A DNA stretch of 35,118 nucleotides. It comes from Pseudomonadota bacterium (GTDB lineage Bacteria; Pseudomonadota; Gammaproteobacteria; Steroidobacterales; Steroidobacteraceae). Shown one piece after another: positions 17,682 through 24,733 of this stretch. The stretch spans positions 1-35,118 of the forward strand of contig CANGFV010000009.1 of assembly GCA_947453225.1 (NCBI GenBank), written 5' to 3'. A model generated the notes under the pieces. That model ran no database searches. It had not been told where the DNA came from and saw only the letters and a list, made by a program, of their open reading frames with translations. Positions within the stretch are counted from its first letter, which is position 1; the number at the start of each line of letters is the position of its first letter. The translations under genes and the position numbers were made by a program.

Positions 17682-18407
17682 TCATCCACGTCTGTAAGTA
17701 ATCACCAGCACATCACGAAATGCTGGCAACTTCGGATCAATGACCGAAACCGGAGTTACGCCATGATAAACCCGAGCATCATCCACATAAGCAGCATCTA
17801 GTGGGTTCACTAAAGTAAAACTGCCAATAAGTTGGCGATGTGCGTCATGAACGGTGGTCACCCCCTCTGCAATGTTGACGCGATTAATCAGTACCACCAG
17901 CACCCAATCCACGCCATCACGATGTAAGCCTTCAGGCGTAGGCTTACCCATCTGCCCATCGCGCGCCTCAATACGAAACTGATGGCATTCCACATGCCAT
18001 GACGTTGGTCGCAATTGGATAGGAGTCAATTGATTAAAAATATGATGACTGTGCATCAACAACGCCATCAAGCAGGAATGCGTAGCAATCTCATCCGCAA
18101 ACGGCTGAAACCAACGTTCAATACCTCCATTCAAGGCATTGTAATCACGGCTTTGGTAATGCGGCTGTGGCGGCTTGCGTTGAACACCTTTGCCAGAAAC
18201 GGCATAGGAATTAAAGCGCCTGCGGCGATACCGCCCACCATCCGCCATGTACGTATCCAGCCCGAGTTGATCCCAACTGGCTGCAAAATCTGACCAATTC
18301 TCAAGCGACTTCTCAGGCAATACAGAGCGCAGTCCTTGCGCAGGCACAAAGGCAAAGCCCCGCCTTTTTAGGCGCTCAATAATTTCATTAGGTAGTAGCT
18401 CACTCAT
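17682..18407 (-). CDS. 2OG-Fe(II) dioxygenase family protein (PF10014-like)
   Basis: Predicted non-haem iron, 2-oxoglutarate-dependent oxygenase of 241 residues. The metal triad is visible: H162-x-D164 in LHRDGVDW and H215 in VYHGVTP. A C-terminal arginine in FRDVLVITYRR probably binds 2-oxoglutarate. An Arg-rich RYRRRRFNSY (59-68) and WHVECHQFRIEA also fit this family, whose studied members such as BsmA and isoleucine dioxygenase hydroxylate free amino acids. The substrate here is unknown. ATG 18407 is used; a TTG two codons earlier is possible. Its TGA lies four bases before the start of the HupE-type gene, so the two are likely co-expressed. Iron dependence gives a possible link to metal uptake, which is inference. 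Confidence 0.82.
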   Translation of the reverse strand: MSELLPNEIIERLKRRGFAFVPAQGLRSVLPEKSLENWSDFAASWDQLGLDTYMADGGRYRRRRFNSYAVSGKGVQRKPPQPHYQSRDYNALNGGIERWFQPFADEIATHSCLMALLMHSHHIFNQLTPIQLRPTSWHVECHQFRIEARDGQMGKPTPEGLHRDGVDWVLVVLINRVNIAEGVTTVHDAHRQLIGSFTLVNPLDAAYVDDARVYHGVTPVSVIDPKLPAFRDVLVITYRRG

Positions 18408-18601
18408 GAGCAAGTAAGTATGCCGTCAATCATCTGCAACTGGTGAACAGTTACGTCATAAACGCACAAGAAATGTGCGCAAACCACCCGTGATGCGCTA
18501 TTTAGCGCCACCATAAAAATGGTAAAACCATTCTAAACTGGCCAAAACCGCAGAAATAGCACGGTTTTTGATTACCGCTCTCGATGGCACAGGCATTGCA
18601 T
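18408..18601. other. Intergenic stretch with small hairpins, no gene seen
   Basis: Left part of a 414-base stretch without a protein gene between two divergent genes. It holds a perfect hairpin GCGCTA-TT-TAGCGC (18494-18507), and repeated ACCAT/ATGGT units at about 18509-18530. A third hairpin, AAAACCG (18544-18550) with CGGTTTT (18562-18568), is followed by one more T and could be a weak terminator. Promoters for the dioxygenase unit (leftward) should lie here, but no clear hexamers were found. Confidence 0.5.
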
Positions 18602-18607
18602 TCTAAT
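18602..18607 (+). promoter_or_regulatory. Candidate -10 box of the small RNA
   Basis: TCTAAT matches TATAAT at five of six positions and would place the transcript start near 18613-18615, just before the first hairpin of the proposed small RNA. No good -35 hexamer stands at 16-18 bases upstream, so an activator-dependent promoter is possible. Confidence 0.35.
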
Positions 18608-18612
18608 TTATT

Positions 18613-18729
18613 AACAGAGTGTGCTACTCCCCCCTGCAACTCTGGCGAGGTCTTAAGAAGACCTCCTTTTACACGCCGCAAGAGCCAGTTCAGTACTCCG
18701 GACTAAACTGCTTTTTGCGGCGTTTTTTT
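18613..18729 (+). ncRNA. Candidate small RNA with C-rich loop and anti-SD-like segment
   Basis: About 117 nt that fold into three successive hairpins. The first, 18615-18644, pairs CAGAGT with ACTCTG, and TGC with GCA inside a one-base bulge, and exposes the 11-nt loop TACTCCCCCCT. The second, 18647-18665, is GAGGTCTT-AAG-AAGACCTC. It runs into CCTTTT, so 18662-18670 reads CCTCCTTTT, resembling the anti-Shine-Dalgarno end of 16S rRNA. The third is a strong intrinsic terminator (18673-18729). C-rich loops of this kind pair with ribosome-binding sites in several known small RNAs. It could instead be a long attenuator leader of fbp, whose ATG is 92 bases beyond the terminator. A 68-codon GTG frame crosses the region but reads through the terminator and looks spurious. 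Confidence 0.6.
18673..18729 (+). terminator. Strong intrinsic terminator upstream of fbp
   Basis: ACGCCGCAA (18673-18681) pairs with TTGCGGCGT (18715-18723). The inner arms CAGTT/AACTG (18686-18690 and 18706-18710) and AGT/ACT continue the stem, and seven T residues end it. It stands between the minus-strand dioxygenase unit and fbp, so it must end a plus-strand transcript starting within the preceding gap. That is the main support for a small RNA here. Confidence 0.88.
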
Positions 18730-18821
18730 ATGGACCATAAGCCAGGCTCAAGCCACGTGACGATTACGCTGCGCGATGAGATAAACTTTCCTCTTTATTC
18801 AAATCATTCTATCGGACAGAC

Positions 18822-19817
18822 ATGAGCGCCTATTCATCAAACAACCAACCCACGCTGGTCACCCTACAAGCACATATTCTTGAACAACAGACGCGTTTTC
18901 CTGAAGCTACCGGAACATTAAGCTGGATACTTTCGGCGCTGTCTATTTCTACCAAGATCATTGCCAATCATGTGCGCCGCGCACGCCTCGACGATGTATT
19001 AGGCAACGTTGGCAATGAAAACGTTCAAGGTGAACAGCAACAAAAATTAGATGTAATCGCTAATGAAGTATTACTGCGCACACTCGGTAAGCGCGAAGGC
19101 GTTGCGGTAGTGGCTTCAGAAGAAAACGAAGAACCCGTGATGCTACGCCAAGTGGGCGAGGGCAAATACTGCGTACTGTTTGACCCGCTCGATGGTTCTT
19201 CAAATCTAGATGTGTGCGGCGGTGTCGGTACTATTTTTAGCATCTTACGCTATGACAATCCCGCCCACAGTGAAAACGGCTGGCTACAAGCCGGTGCCAA
19301 GCAAGTGGCCGCAGGCTATGTGCTGTATGGCTCTTCAACTATATTAATGATGTCGATCGGTCTAGGCGTGGATATGTTTGTGCTTGATCCAGCGATTGGC
19401 GCATTTGTACGCGTTGCCGAACAATTAAAAATTCCACATAGCAACAAGAGTTATTCATTGAATGAAGGCAATCGCCTGACCTTCCCTGCAGGCTATAACA
19501 AATATCTGGATTGGGCGCAGGCTCATGGTTATTCGAGCCGCTATGTCGGCGCCATGGTGGCCGATGTACATCGCATCTTGCTGAAAGGCGGCGTTTTCAT
19601 GTACCCGCCCACACAGAAGGCACCTAAAGGTAAATTACGCCTCATGTACGAAGCCAATCCAATGGCGATGCTCATTGAACAAGCGGGCGGCAAGGCAATG
19701 GCGACGCCACAACAACGCATTCTGGACATTGTACCCACAGCAATCCATCAGCGCGTGCCAGTGATTCTAGGTAGCCCGAACGAAGTGGATCATGTCCTGG
19801 CTCATCTATCCGAATAA
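18822..19817 (+). CDS. fbp: Fructose-1,6-bisphosphatase, class I
   Basis: Gluconeogenic and Calvin-cycle-type phosphatase releasing phosphate from fructose 1,6-bisphosphate, 331 residues, the usual class I length. The metal site is LFDPLDGSSNLD (119-130), and the substrate and signature region GKLRLMYEANPMA lies at 269-281. The class I acidic segment is ASEENEEP (98-105). ATG 18822 has a weak GGA upstream. The only gene convergent with it is glnS, 37 bases away, with no clear terminator between. The upstream leader carries a strong hairpin terminator, so attenuation or an independent small RNA are both possible for its control. Confidence 0.97.
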   Translation: MSAYSSNNQPTLVTLQAHILEQQTRFPEATGTLSWILSALSISTKIIANHVRRARLDDVLGNVGNENVQGEQQQKLDVIANEVLLRTLGKREGVAVVASEENEEPVMLRQVGEGKYCVLFDPLDGSSNLDVCGGVGTIFSILRYDNPAHSENGWLQAGAKQVAAGYVLYGSSTILMMSIGLGVDMFVLDPAIGAFVRVAEQLKIPHSNKSYSLNEGNRLTFPAGYNKYLDWAQAHGYSSRYVGAMVADVHRILLKGGVFMYPPTQKAPKGKLRLMYEANPMAMLIEQAGGKAMATPQQRILDIVPTAIHQRVPVILGSPNEVDHVLAHLSE

Positions 19818-19854
19818 CCTAGACAGACAACAGACCAGCGCGAACTAGCCGCTA

Positions 19855-21648
19855 TTATTTAGCGGCCTTCGCCCAAGAATCACGTAGCGTCACGGTGCGA
19901 TTAAATCGTGGCGCACCAACGGTTGAATCAACGCGGTCAGCAACAAAGTATCCGTGCCGCTCAAACTGAAAGCGTTCTTCTGGCTGCGCTGCTTTCAGTG
20001 CTGGCTCTAATTGAGCAGACATGACGCGCATCGACTCAGGATTAAGGTCTAATAAAAAATCACGATCGCCTGCTCCGGGGCTGGGTACATTAAACAGTCG
20101 ATCGTATAAACGCACTTCACAGGCATAGGCCTGCGATACCGCCACCCAATGCACATTGCCTTTCACCTTGTACTGATCTGCTCCTGCCGAACCCGATCGT
20201 GAATCAGGCAAGTACTCACAGTGCACAGCAATGACATTCCCGTCTGCATCTTTGTCACAGCCAGTGCACTGCACCACATAGGCATAGCGCAAACGCACAC
20301 GATTACCCGGATATAAACGAAAGTAACCTTTGGAAGGCACTTCCATAAAATCTTCGCGTTCAATCCATAATTCACGTGCCAAGGTCAACTCGCGCTTACT
20401 GAGTTCAGGTTTTAGCGGATGATTAGGCGCTTCACAGGTTTCGGTCTGATCGGCTGGATAATTATCAATAATCAATTTGATTGGATCGAGCACACCAATA
20501 CGGCGTTGCGCCGATTCATTGAGATGTTCACGCATGCAGTCTTCAAGCACGGTCATATCAATCCATGAATCTGACTTTGACACGCCGATCCGTTCGGCAA
20601 ATGCGCGAAAGCCTTCAGGCGTAAAACCACGGCGTCTGGCACCTGCCAGTGTAGGTAAACGCGGATCATCCCAACCCACCACATGCTTTTCTTCTACTAA
20701 CTGAATCAGCTTGCGCTTTGACAGCACGGCATAAGACAGATTCAAGCGTGAGAACTCGTACTGCTGCGGCAGAGGTCGCGCAAAATAGCCTGCATCGGCC
20801 AAGCGACTAAGCAACCAATCATAAAACGGCCGCTGCGCTTCAAATTCTAGTGTGCATATTGAGTGCGTAATCCCTTCCAGTGCATCTTCAATTGGATGAG
20901 CGAAGGTATACATCGGATAAATACACCACGCATCGCCAGTATTGTGATGCGTGGCGTGACGAATTCGGTAAATGGCCGGATCACGAAAATTGATATTAGG
21001 CGAAGCCATATCAATCTTGGCACGCAAGATATGTGTGCCATCAGGAAATTCACCGGCTTTCATGCGCTGAAATAAATCTAAATTTTCAGCGACCGTGCGG
21101 TCACGATAAGGGCTATTAGTGCCCGGCTCAGTTAGGGTGCCGCGCGTTAGACGCATATCTTCTGCACTTTGGCTATCCACATACGCATAGCCAGATTCAA
21201 TCAAACTCACGGCACACTGATACATCCACTCAAAGTAGCTGGAGGCGTAATACAAATTAACTTCGTTAGCACCGCCTTCATTAAATCGCCAATCAAACCC
21301 TAGCCAACGCACGGCATCGATAATGGCATCCACATATTCTTTTTCTTCTTTCTCTGGATTGGTGTCATCAAAACGCAAATGGCACGCGCCTTTAAAATCA
21401 CGCGCCAAGCCGAAATTCAAACAAATAGATTTGGCATGCCCGAAATGCAAATAGCCGTTAGGCTCTGGCGGAAAACGCGTGCGAATTTGTGCCGAATCAA
21501 CAGCTGCAGCGGCTTGTTGCGCTGCAAATCCGGGCCGCCCTGACCAATGACGATTGGCATATTTACCGGCGGCCAAATCATCCTCAATCAAATTGCGAAT
21601 GAAATTACCAACTGGAACAGCAGTAGCAGGAGCTTCTTTAGCGGACAT
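19855..21648 (-). CDS. glnS: Glutaminyl-tRNA synthetase
   Basis: Class I synthetase charging tRNA-Gln directly, 597 residues. FPPEPNGYLHFGHAKS (59-74) carries the HIGH motif as HFGH (68-71), and the KMSKS counterpart is VLSKR (308-312), the normal GlnRS form. Two C-terminal beta-barrel anticodon-binding domains follow. It is about 40 residues longer than the E. coli enzyme. Part of this is an insert of about 23 residues (WSGRPGFAAQQAAAAVDSAQ) just before the Rossmann fold. ATG 21648 is preferred to a TTG four codons upstream. Having GlnRS means the organism need not use the GatCAB route for Gln-tRNA. Confidence 0.96.
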   Translation of the reverse strand: MSAKEAPATAVPVGNFIRNLIEDDLAAGKYANRHWSGRPGFAAQQAAAAVDSAQIRTRFPPEPNGYLHFGHAKSICLNFGLARDFKGACHLRFDDTNPEKEEKEYVDAIIDAVRWLGFDWRFNEGGANEVNLYYASSYFEWMYQCAVSLIESGYAYVDSQSAEDMRLTRGTLTEPGTNSPYRDRTVAENLDLFQRMKAGEFPDGTHILRAKIDMASPNINFRDPAIYRIRHATHHNTGDAWCIYPMYTFAHPIEDALEGITHSICTLEFEAQRPFYDWLLSRLADAGYFARPLPQQYEFSRLNLSYAVLSKRKLIQLVEEKHVVGWDDPRLPTLAGARRRGFTPEGFRAFAERIGVSKSDSWIDMTVLEDCMREHLNESAQRRIGVLDPIKLIIDNYPADQTETCEAPNHPLKPELSKRELTLARELWIEREDFMEVPSKGYFRLYPGNRVRLRYAYVVQCTGCDKDADGNVIAVHCEYLPDSRSGSAGADQYKVKGNVHWVAVSQAYACEVRLYDRLFNVPSPGAGDRDFLLDLNPESMRVMSAQLEPALKAAQPEERFQFERHGYFVADRVDSTVGAPRFNRTVTLRDSWAKAAK

Positions 21649-21699
21649 GGTGCAGATCAACGACTCAGCCTGAAATTTAAGGCGATGATTCTACCGCCT

Positions 21700-22245
21700 T
21701 TACTGCATCACGCCATCATTCTGTGGCCAGCGCTGGGGCACCTTTTGCAACTTACTGACGTCGTACCCCTCCGTTGCGAGGAATGCCACCAAGCGCTGGT
21801 AATCCGCCTCGGGAATGACTGGGGCACGCGCCATGATCCAGACATAATCGCGCTTGGTTCGACCGATAATGGTTTGAGCGTAACTCTCATCCAAGTACAT
21901 GATCCGGTACTCAGACTTGAACGGCCAGACAAAGCGCATGCCCCAATGGGCATTGCCGCTGCTCGGCACCACAAAACCCCGCGGGGTGTAGCGCTTGAGG
22001 GGACCATCAAAACCATCGGCACGAAACGTAAATGTGGTTGCCACCGTGCCATCCGTATCTAATCGGTATGACTCGATGGCGTTGTGAGCGCCTTTCTCGA
22101 TAAACGTAGGAATGTTAGCAATGACATACCAATCGCCCATGAAACGCGGCAACTCAACGTGGCTCACCGTGGTCAGTGGCGGACGTGTCACCGACTGACA
22201 TCCCGCAATCATCAACATGGCTGCCAACACACTTAGCTTTTGCAT
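21700..22245 (-). CDS. blc: Blc-type bacterial lipocalin (lipoprotein)
   Basis: Outer-membrane lipocalin of 181 residues that probably binds hydrophobic molecules such as fatty acids or lysophospholipids. The signal peptide ends with the lipobox MIAGC (Cys16), so it is lipidated. The lipocalin signature is LPRFMGDWYVIANIPTF, and the second conserved region IMYLDESYAQTIIGRTKRDYVWIMAR matches Blc. GAGGA lies five bases before ATG 22245. It follows the DUF6134-like gene by 21 bases on the same strand, suggesting co-expression in envelope lipid maintenance. Confidence 0.92.
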   Translation of the reverse strand: MQKLSVLAAMLMIAGCQSVTRPPLTTVSHVELPRFMGDWYVIANIPTFIEKGAHNAIESYRLDTDGTVATTFTFRADGFDGPLKRYTPRGFVVPSSGNAHWGMRFVWPFKSEYRIMYLDESYAQTIIGRTKRDYVWIMARAPVIPEADYQRLVAFLATEGYDVSKLQKVPQRWPQNDGVMQ

Positions 22246-22266
22246 CAGATCCTCACTGAAGGCGAT

Positions 22267-22917
22267 TTATCCACTGAGCACATAACGTAAACGAGCGCCG
22301 CTTTCAGTCACCGACTCTAGGGCAAGCCAGGTGCCATCAGGGGCATACCATAAATCTATTTGTAGTTTTTTACCGATTAGTTTGTATTGCTGCGCCGCCA
22401 GCGCTTTACCAGAAATTTGCAATGTTGTTGTATTCAGCGACTTAATGGTGACTGGCTCGTATTCACCGGTCTGCGCATTCAGCAGCCGCGTTTGCTGCAA
22501 CATTGCAGGATTCCAGTAAGCAAAGCTCATTACGCATCCCGCAACATTGAATTGCTTCTTTTCAGTAACAACATGAATGCCTGTCGCACTCTGTGTCGCC
22601 TTCACACTGAGCTGCTTACTATTATCATCAGTCTGTGCAGACAGATCAGTCAGACATTTATCGCGCCACACTTCTTTCGCTTCATGTCTGTATTGGTAGG
22701 CGTTAATGAAAAGCACTTTGACATCAAAGCGAGCTGAACTGATCACCTGTACCTGATCGGAACTTTTTTGAACGGTAAATGTATGCGCTCCAATCTCTTT
22801 CTCATCGAGATACACCCGAAAGCGCCAATTCTTAGCTTCAACCTGATCAGCGTACGCCGCAACTGATGCAACGCATAAAATAATCATTCCAACCAAGCGA
22901 CATAGAATTGCCATCAT
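22267..22917 (-). CDS. DUF6134-like exported protein
   Basis: Exported protein of 216 residues with a signal peptide ending AAYA (about residue 23). The mature part opens with WRFRVYLDEKEIGAHTFTV, the motif by which I recognise DUF6134, and continues as an all-beta protein: repeated short strands, two cysteines in ETWRDKC-like and FNVAGC-like contexts, and WNPAMLQQTRLLNAQTG. The function is unknown; the pattern of a large single beta domain resembles proteins that bind lipids or glycans. It shares a unit with the lipocalin gene downstream. Two tandem ATG codons (22917 and 22914) make the start uncertain by one residue. Confidence 0.72.
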   Translation of the reverse strand: MMAILCRLVGMIILCVASVAAYADQVEAKNWRFRVYLDEKEIGAHTFTVQKSSDQVQVISSARFDVKVLFINAYQYRHEAKEVWRDKCLTDLSAQTDDNSKQLSVKATQSATGIHVVTEKKQFNVAGCVMSFAYWNPAMLQQTRLLNAQTGEYEPVTIKSLNTTTLQISGKALAAQQYKLIGKKLQIDLWYAPDGTWLALESVTESGARLRYVLSG

Positions 22918-22982
22918 CTACGCTTTGTTTAGATTAACCATCTCCAATGAAGTCATTCTTGCCAGCCATCAGCTCATACCCT

Positions 22983-23004
22983 GAGAGCGCAACTAAACGC
23001 TCTC
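22983..23004 (-). terminator. Hairpin after the fused DUF6152 gene
   Basis: GAGAGCG and CGCTCTC pair across an 8-base loop, 23 bases beyond the minus-strand stop at 23027. No T run follows on either strand, so it may protect or process the mRNA end rather than act as a strong intrinsic terminator. Confidence 0.4.
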
Positions 23005-23026
23005 ATAATTCATGCCAAGCACAACA

Positions 23027-24058
23027 CTACTTAGCGTTCGTACAGCCATACGGCATGACTGATGCACCCGGCTGATACTGCCAATATCTACCGCGCACCA
23101 ATGAACTGGTGTTCGTCTGCTGTGTATAGTTAAGACGATTACGATCTTCTGACAATTCGAAGGTTTCCGTATAGACGGTGTTCGGTGCACTGATCAGATT
23201 AGACGTAGTCACCGTCAGTTTCTTTTTATTAGCATCAATCACGCCCGTTGAATAACCGGCCAAACTTGGCGCACCCACCGCTTTGTGTGGTGCATTAGTC
23301 ACATGGATTTCACGCGTGGTGTCATCCTTTTCAACCTTCATGATAATTTTTTTATTTTTGGCAATCTGATCAATCAGTTGAATCGGATAAGGAGAACCCA
23401 TCTCCTGAATAGGCGGAATGGTTTCGCATACAATCACTGCACCAGTGGCGTCATAGCTAGGCGTCACCGCACCAGCAGCCATACCCGAAGAGGATGAGGA
23501 AGATGCCGAACCACTAATGATGTGCATGCCGTGACTATTGCTGTCGTTGTAAACGGTAGTCCAGACTGAGAAGATGGTTGACGGACGTTTATTGATATCA
23601 GTTTCTACGACCCTGCCGTGCAATCTATCATCGTTACCAATTCTTTCATCAGACCAACGTGGCACCGCGCCACGTAAGAACACCACTTCTTTACCACTGG
23701 GCAACAACATGTGATTCATGAACAGCCCGAAGTTTGCACCAGCCACAGGACCAAAGCCTGACACTTTGACCCTACTACCCACACTCATTACCGCCCTGTC
23801 GATCGACATGCGATTTAATGCACTGACCGAGTTACTTTCGATGGTCCAAAGCTTTTCGGTTGGCTTACCCGCATCTACAAGCAACTTAAAAGTGACGTGA
23901 GGATTGGTCCACTGTACGGACTTAATCACCCCACTCAGTTCAATTTCAGTGGAGGTATCGTACTGACCGCCCCAACCGTGATGCCCGAATACAATCGGCG
24001 CAAAAACTGCTGAGAGAATTCCAAGAATTGCAGAACAAGCAACTGTAGTGATTTTCAT
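23027..24058 (-). CDS. Two-domain exported protein with N-terminal DUF6152
   Basis: Exported protein of 343 residues. The signal peptide ends IVFG, leaving His26-His27-Gly-Trp as mature N-terminus. Residues about 26-130 are DUF6152-like: LSGVIKSVQWTNPHVTFKLLV and LFMNHMLLPSGKEVVFLRG. Residues 130-343 form a further beta-rich domain with a Ser-rich loop (SGSASSSSSSG, about 182-192). Segments IPPIQEMGSPYPIQLIDQ and NTVYTETFELSEDRNRLNYTQ look like a second, unnamed domain. In the other DUF6152 locus here (14988-16152) the DUF6152 and a second exported protein are separate genes. It has its own promoter region (24059-24253) shared divergently with a DUF2322-like gene. Confidence 0.72.
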   Translation of the reverse strand: MKITTVACSAILGILSAVFAPIVFGHHGWGGQYDTSTEIELSGVIKSVQWTNPHVTFKLLVDAGKPTEKLWTIESNSVSALNRMSIDRAVMSVGSRVKVSGFGPVAGANFGLFMNHMLLPSGKEVVFLRGAVPRWSDERIGNDDRLHGRVVETDINKRPSTIFSVWTTVYNDSNSHGMHIISGSASSSSSSGMAAGAVTPSYDATGAVIVCETIPPIQEMGSPYPIQLIDQIAKNKKIIMKVEKDDTTREIHVTNAPHKAVGAPSLAGYSTGVIDANKKKLTVTTSNLISAPNTVYTETFELSEDRNRLNYTQQTNTSSLVRGRYWQYQPGASVMPYGCTNAK

Positions 24059-24253
24059 TTCGACTTAACACTCTGTGGTGAATTCATAATCTGCTGTACG
24101 CACTCAGTGTACGGAACAGCACCCCCATCAATGGACCCAAGTATGTGACGATCTTGCGGGCAAGTAAATTGCCCAATCTTAAGAAATATTGGGATTGCCA
24201 CACCATGCCCTTGAGGCAGTACTATCTAAACTTTAAGTCACCTCAGGTCAACT

Positions 24254-24577
24254 ATGAACTTCTCTGATCAGCTTAAACAACTACCGACCATCAGCCACTT
24301 AGCCGAACTTCAACTGCTCGACGACAATGACGCGGTGATAGCTCGGATTGAGAACAAACCCGGAAAAACCGGCTCACTGACCGTTTACCATGCATTGGTA
24401 CTGAAGCATGGCGGTCGCATTACCCCAGCTGGCGCCCAAGAAGGCTTAGTGCTATTTGCAGAACATACCGACGATGCGCGTCAGCGCCCTGGTGCGCACC
24501 CGAACATCGACCGTTTATTTGAAATCATTGAGACAGGCCAAACCTACACCGTGAAGTTAGTCAGCTTGACGAAGTAA
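24254..24577 (+). CDS. DUF2322-like protein
   Basis: Small cytoplasmic protein of 107 residues with no signal peptide or membrane helix. The core reads PGKTGSLTVYHALVLKHGGRI, then EGLVLFAEHTDDARQRPGAHPNIDRLFEI. I recognise this as the DUF2322 family of beta- and gammaproteobacteria, function unknown. The many charged residues and the conserved AEHTDDAR-x-PGAHPNIDRL block suggest a binding or catalytic surface. CAGG lies seven bases before ATG 24254. It is monocistronic, converging on the groEL terminator. Confidence 0.68.
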   Translation: MNFSDQLKQLPTISHLAELQLLDDNDAVIARIENKPGKTGSLTVYHALVLKHGGRITPAGAQEGLVLFAEHTDDARQRPGAHPNIDRLFEIIETGQTYTVKLVSLTK

Positions 24578-24651
24578 AAACATCACATCCCATTTGGCCG
24601 AAATTATAAGCACGCTCAATCTGGACACGATCAAAGCGCAGAAAAGATAAA

Positions 24652-24679
24652 GCCCCACCCAAGTATTCTTGAGCGGGGC
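24652..24679 (-). terminator. groESL terminator
   Basis: The minus strand reads GCCCCGCTCAAG, loop AATA, CTTGGGTGGGGC: a 12-base-pair stem with two G-U pairs, then TTTATCTTTT. It lies 55 bases after the groEL stop. The opposite strand has a shorter T-rich run, so it may also stop the convergent DUF2322-like transcript. Confidence 0.85.
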
Positions 24680-24733
24680 CTTCTTAGACATCGCAACTGA
24701 TGAACAGTTACGGCTGTCATCGACGACAAAGCA

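Noticed and set aside
18619-18825. 68-codon GTG frame between the dioxygenase unit and fbp
   Set aside because: It runs through all hairpins and the T7 terminator, has no ribosome-binding site and overlaps the fbp start; a small RNA explains the stretch better.
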